Shown piece after piece: positions 62,087-64,000 of a stretch of DNA of 64,000 bases (the first letter of the stretch is position 1; each line of letters starts with the position of its first letter). Made by a program: the position numbers and the translations under genes. The notes under the pieces were generated by a model that did not search any database, was not told the origin of the DNA, and worked only from the letters and a program-made list of their open reading frames with translations. Source of the DNA: Nocardia caishijiensis NBRC 108228 (GTDB taxonomy: Bacteria > Actinomycetota > Actinomycetes > Mycobacteriales > Mycobacteriaceae). The stretch is taken from positions 62,001 through 126,000 of the forward strand of contig NZ_BDBE01000033.1 of NCBI RefSeq assembly GCF_001612825.1, written 5' to 3'.

Positions 62087-62167
62087 GGGCCTAGTAACGA
62101 CAGATCCTGTCTGCCGCTGTACAGGAACCAGGGTAGCACCGATCAGCCGAATTGGAGTCCCAGCGCC

Positions 62168-62944
62168 ATGCCCCATCGGATCGTTCCCCATCTGAGTCCT
62201 GCCCGGCTGTCGCTGTACCGTTCCGAATGTGGGAGCGCCAGCGATCACCGGGCTGGTGCTCTATACGTATGGCAGGTGGAGTTGCATGCGGCATGGTACG
62301 AGGTGCTGGGCCTGGTAGAGATGCTGCTACGTCAATCGGTGGACAACGCCCTCGCCGACTGGAACCATCGTGCGCTACTGCCAGGTGGAGGAACCCGGGA
62401 TTGGCTGACCACAGCGGCCAGGCCTCTCGACTCGCTCGCCGCGAAGATGTCCCGAGACGCTCAGGTGGCAGCGCAGAAGGCCGCCGACAAAAGGCCGCGC
62501 AATCACCCTCGCTTCAACGCTCCGGTCATCCACGATGATCTGGTAGCCCAGCTGACCTTCGGAAATCTCGCCCATCTCCTTCCTACCAAAGCCGCCCCGA
62601 CCAACAGGAGCACACGAGCCACCGGCCGGTCCGCTCGCGAGAATCTGTGGCTGCACGGACTCATCAATACCTTCCCCAACCGCGCCCAAGTCTGGCCAGT
62701 CGGGGCGCGCGGTGACACTGCAGGCCGCAAGGTATGCCTCGGCTACCACGTCGGAAACACGATCGGTCGCCTCAGAGATTTGCGCAACCGCGTGAGCCAC
62801 CACGAACAAACGCTCGCAGCCAATCATGCCGCCCGCCACGAAGACGCACTGCTGCTTGCACGCGCTATAGACCCACGCGCTGCTGCGGCCATCAGCGAAC
62901 TCAGCACTGTCCCACGTGTTCTCGCCCGGCGGCCGCGGTTCTGA
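62168..62944 (+). CDS. Abi-like abortive-infection HEPN protein
   Basis: 258 residues. The N-terminus LSPARLSLYRSECGSASDHR, LYVWQVELHAAWYEVLGLVE, then LLRQSVDNALADWN is the Abi_2/AbiD-F pattern. Near the C-terminus LRDLRNRVSHHE carries the HEPN RNase motif (R206-x4-H211). Such proteins act as RNA-cutting suicide or phage-defence factors. No antitoxin is encoded beside it. GGAG about ten bases before the ATG. Location behind tRNA-Leu is typical of accessory islands. Confidence 0.82.
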   Translation: MPHRIVPHLSPARLSLYRSECGSASDHRAGALYVWQVELHAAWYEVLGLVEMLLRQSVDNALADWNHRALLPGGGTRDWLTTAARPLDSLAAKMSRDAQVAAQKAADKRPRNHPRFNAPVIHDDLVAQLTFGNLAHLLPTKAAPTNRSTRATGRSARENLWLHGLINTFPNRAQVWPVGARGDTAGRKVCLGYHVGNTIGRLRDLRNRVSHHEQTLAANHAARHEDALLLARAIDPRAAAAISELSTVPRVLARRPRF

Positions 62945-63048
62945 ACGATTAGGTACACCGTCGCAGAGCGAAACTCCCGGCGAGACCGCGTATTACCGCA
63001 GCAGCACCGGGAGCTCGAACCTAGTCGACTATCTGCCAGAACTCCCGC

Positions 63049-63621
63049 TCAGGGCAGAACCTGCGGAACCGCTTCGGGATTCACGTGGCCGACCACGCCA
63101 CCGATGATGGCGCCGACGGCCGCATGGGGAAGTACACCGATGAGCAGACAGATCGGATAACCCACGCCCAACACGATCGCGGACGGGATGCAGTTGACCA
63201 GAGTGGCCAGCGCACCGATCCCGGCACCCGCGAGTGCACCGTTGATCACGGGGTCGGAATTCTCGGCCTTCGGGTTGGTCGCGATCTCCTGCAACGGAGT
63301 CTCGATCACGTCCGGAACCACCGGTGCGGTTGCCTCCGGAACCACGGGGGCGGCGACCTCCGTGACAGCGTCTTCGCTCGAGAACTCGACCTCCGGCGAA
63401 ATGACCGCTTCCACGGCCGCTTCCGCCGGAACGGCTGAGCCGAACGAGATCTCGGCGACGGCGTTCGCGAGATTTTCCGCCTGGACGGCCAGCACGGCAG
63501 TCGGCTGCGCCTGCTGATCAGCGAGGGCATCCGCGGACGCCGCACCACTACCAGCGAAGGTGACCGCCACGATCACCGGCAGTGCACCGAGGAGAATGCT
63601 GCGAGTTGAGCGCGAGAACAT
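63049..63621 (-). CDS. Secreted Ala/Val-rich protein with glycine-zipper tail
   Basis: 190 residues. Signal peptide ending near AASA (residues about 27-30), a disordered acidic Ala/Val/Glu/Pro region (about 35-120), then a hydrophobic Gly-rich C-terminus (GALAGAGIGALATLVNCIPS, then AAVGAIIGGVVGHV) that could insert in a membrane. GAGGGAG ribosome site. Similar secreted proteins are common in Nocardia but unnamed. Confidence 0.78.
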   Translation of the reverse strand: MFSRSTRSILLGALPVIVAVTFAGSGAASADALADQQAQPTAVLAVQAENLANAVAEISFGSAVPAEAAVEAVISPEVEFSSEDAVTEVAAPVVPEATAPVVPDVIETPLQEIATNPKAENSDPVINGALAGAGIGALATLVNCIPSAIVLGVGYPICLLIGVLPHAAVGAIIGGVVGHVNPEAVPQVLP

Positions 63622-64000
63622 TGACTACTCCCTCTGGAAACTTATGCCCCCCGAACCGGACCAATCGAATGTCGACCGAGCTATTAGTAATAGCCGAAAA
63701 GCATCAAAGCAACCTTTGTGATCTATTTCACATTACTGCCTGTTGACCAATCCATTCTTCGGTTCGGATTCGCGATCGATATACGAATCTCTCTCGCGTA
63801 CAGATAGGTGGCGTGCAGGGCGTATTCGGAATTCCGCGTTTTTGCCCGGCTCAGGGTCGGGGTGCGTGGCGCGTCCGGAGTGCTGTTGAGCCTCAGGCCC
63901 GTTGGGAACGATCGCCCGGGTTCCGCGCCGGGTATATGCGCCGCCCTCCACCACCCGGGAAGAGCACTAGGGAATACCCGCCCCGCTCACGGGCGGCGCG
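63622..64000. other. Promoter region and unassigned right end
   Basis: 63650-63800 is markedly AT-rich (ATTAGTAATAG, CATTACTG) and must hold the promoter of the secreted-protein gene. The last 150 bases show no supportable gene; a 73-codon minus frame there is rich in Arg/Pro/Glu and looks like chance. Confidence 0.4.

Noticed and set aside
63733..63954. 73-codon minus-strand frame at the right end
   Set aside because: No ribosome site, low-complexity composition and no hydrophobic or domain signal.

Overview
The window comes from a high-GC, mycolic-acid-producing actinobacterium of the Nocardiaceae, most probably a Nocardia. Three things point there. It encodes a single giant type I fatty acid synthase (about 3,109 residues) followed by acpS. 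It carries the short-chain reductase that finishes mycolic acid synthesis (CmrA, Rv2509-like). Its gene content follows the Mycobacterium tuberculosis Rv2509-Rv2524c neighbourhood: cmrA, HerA-like ATPase, orn, L,D-transpeptidase, DUF3618, bcp, acpS, fas, with tRNA-Lys and tRNA-His between them. The left edge (EttA plus a small SSB) matches Rv2477c-Rv2478c. Rv comparisons are from memory of those families, not from a search.

Layout. 1-4.4 kb: 5' part of ettA, ssb, a PLP dehydratase and a CopD-CtaG membrane protein. 4.5-6.6 kb: tRNA-Arg, a broken tyrosine recombinase, and a divergent HxlR regulator/imine-reductase-like pair. 6.6-9.7 kb: NarL-type two-component system, small membrane protein, MBL-fold hydrolase. 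9.8-18.7 kb: a lipid or acyl-CoA breakdown regulon: AurF-like diiron oxygenase, TetR, then a five-gene operon (SCPx-type thiolase, SRPBCC, MaoC hydratase, SDR, double-domain FadE) with a divergent alpha/beta hydrolase; related palindromic motifs recur at its promoters. 19-21.7 kb: ABC-2 exporter. 22.8-26.2 kb: DesA3-type desaturase with its ferredoxin reductase and divergent TetR. 26.4-30.4 kb: MFS transporter and a PadR-FadH operon. 30.5-31.7 kb: a low-GC islet with a DUF6973 toxin tip and a lipoprotein. 31.8-50 kb: mixed housekeeping (phosphotransferase-like, NCS1 permease, cmrA, lysG/lysE, transglycosylase, L,D-transpeptidase, orn, HerA-like, MarR/pirin, bcp, TetR/DrrAB exporter). 50-60.6 kb: FasR-like TetR, acpS, fas. 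60.9-64 kb: tRNA-Leu followed by accessory genes, including an Abi-like HEPN protein.

The core biology is lipid: synthesis (fas, acpS, cmrA), desaturation (desA3 and reductase) and degradation (fadE/SDR/maoC/thiolase, fadH). Each unit has a local TetR or PadR gene and a recognisable palindromic operator. The two zones most likely to hold something undescribed are the toxin/lipoprotein islet at 30.5-31.7 kb and the tRNA-Leu-linked segment at 61-63 kb. The most useful regulatory observations are the shared operator family at 10.8 and 17.4-17.6 kb and the three inverted repeats in front of fas.
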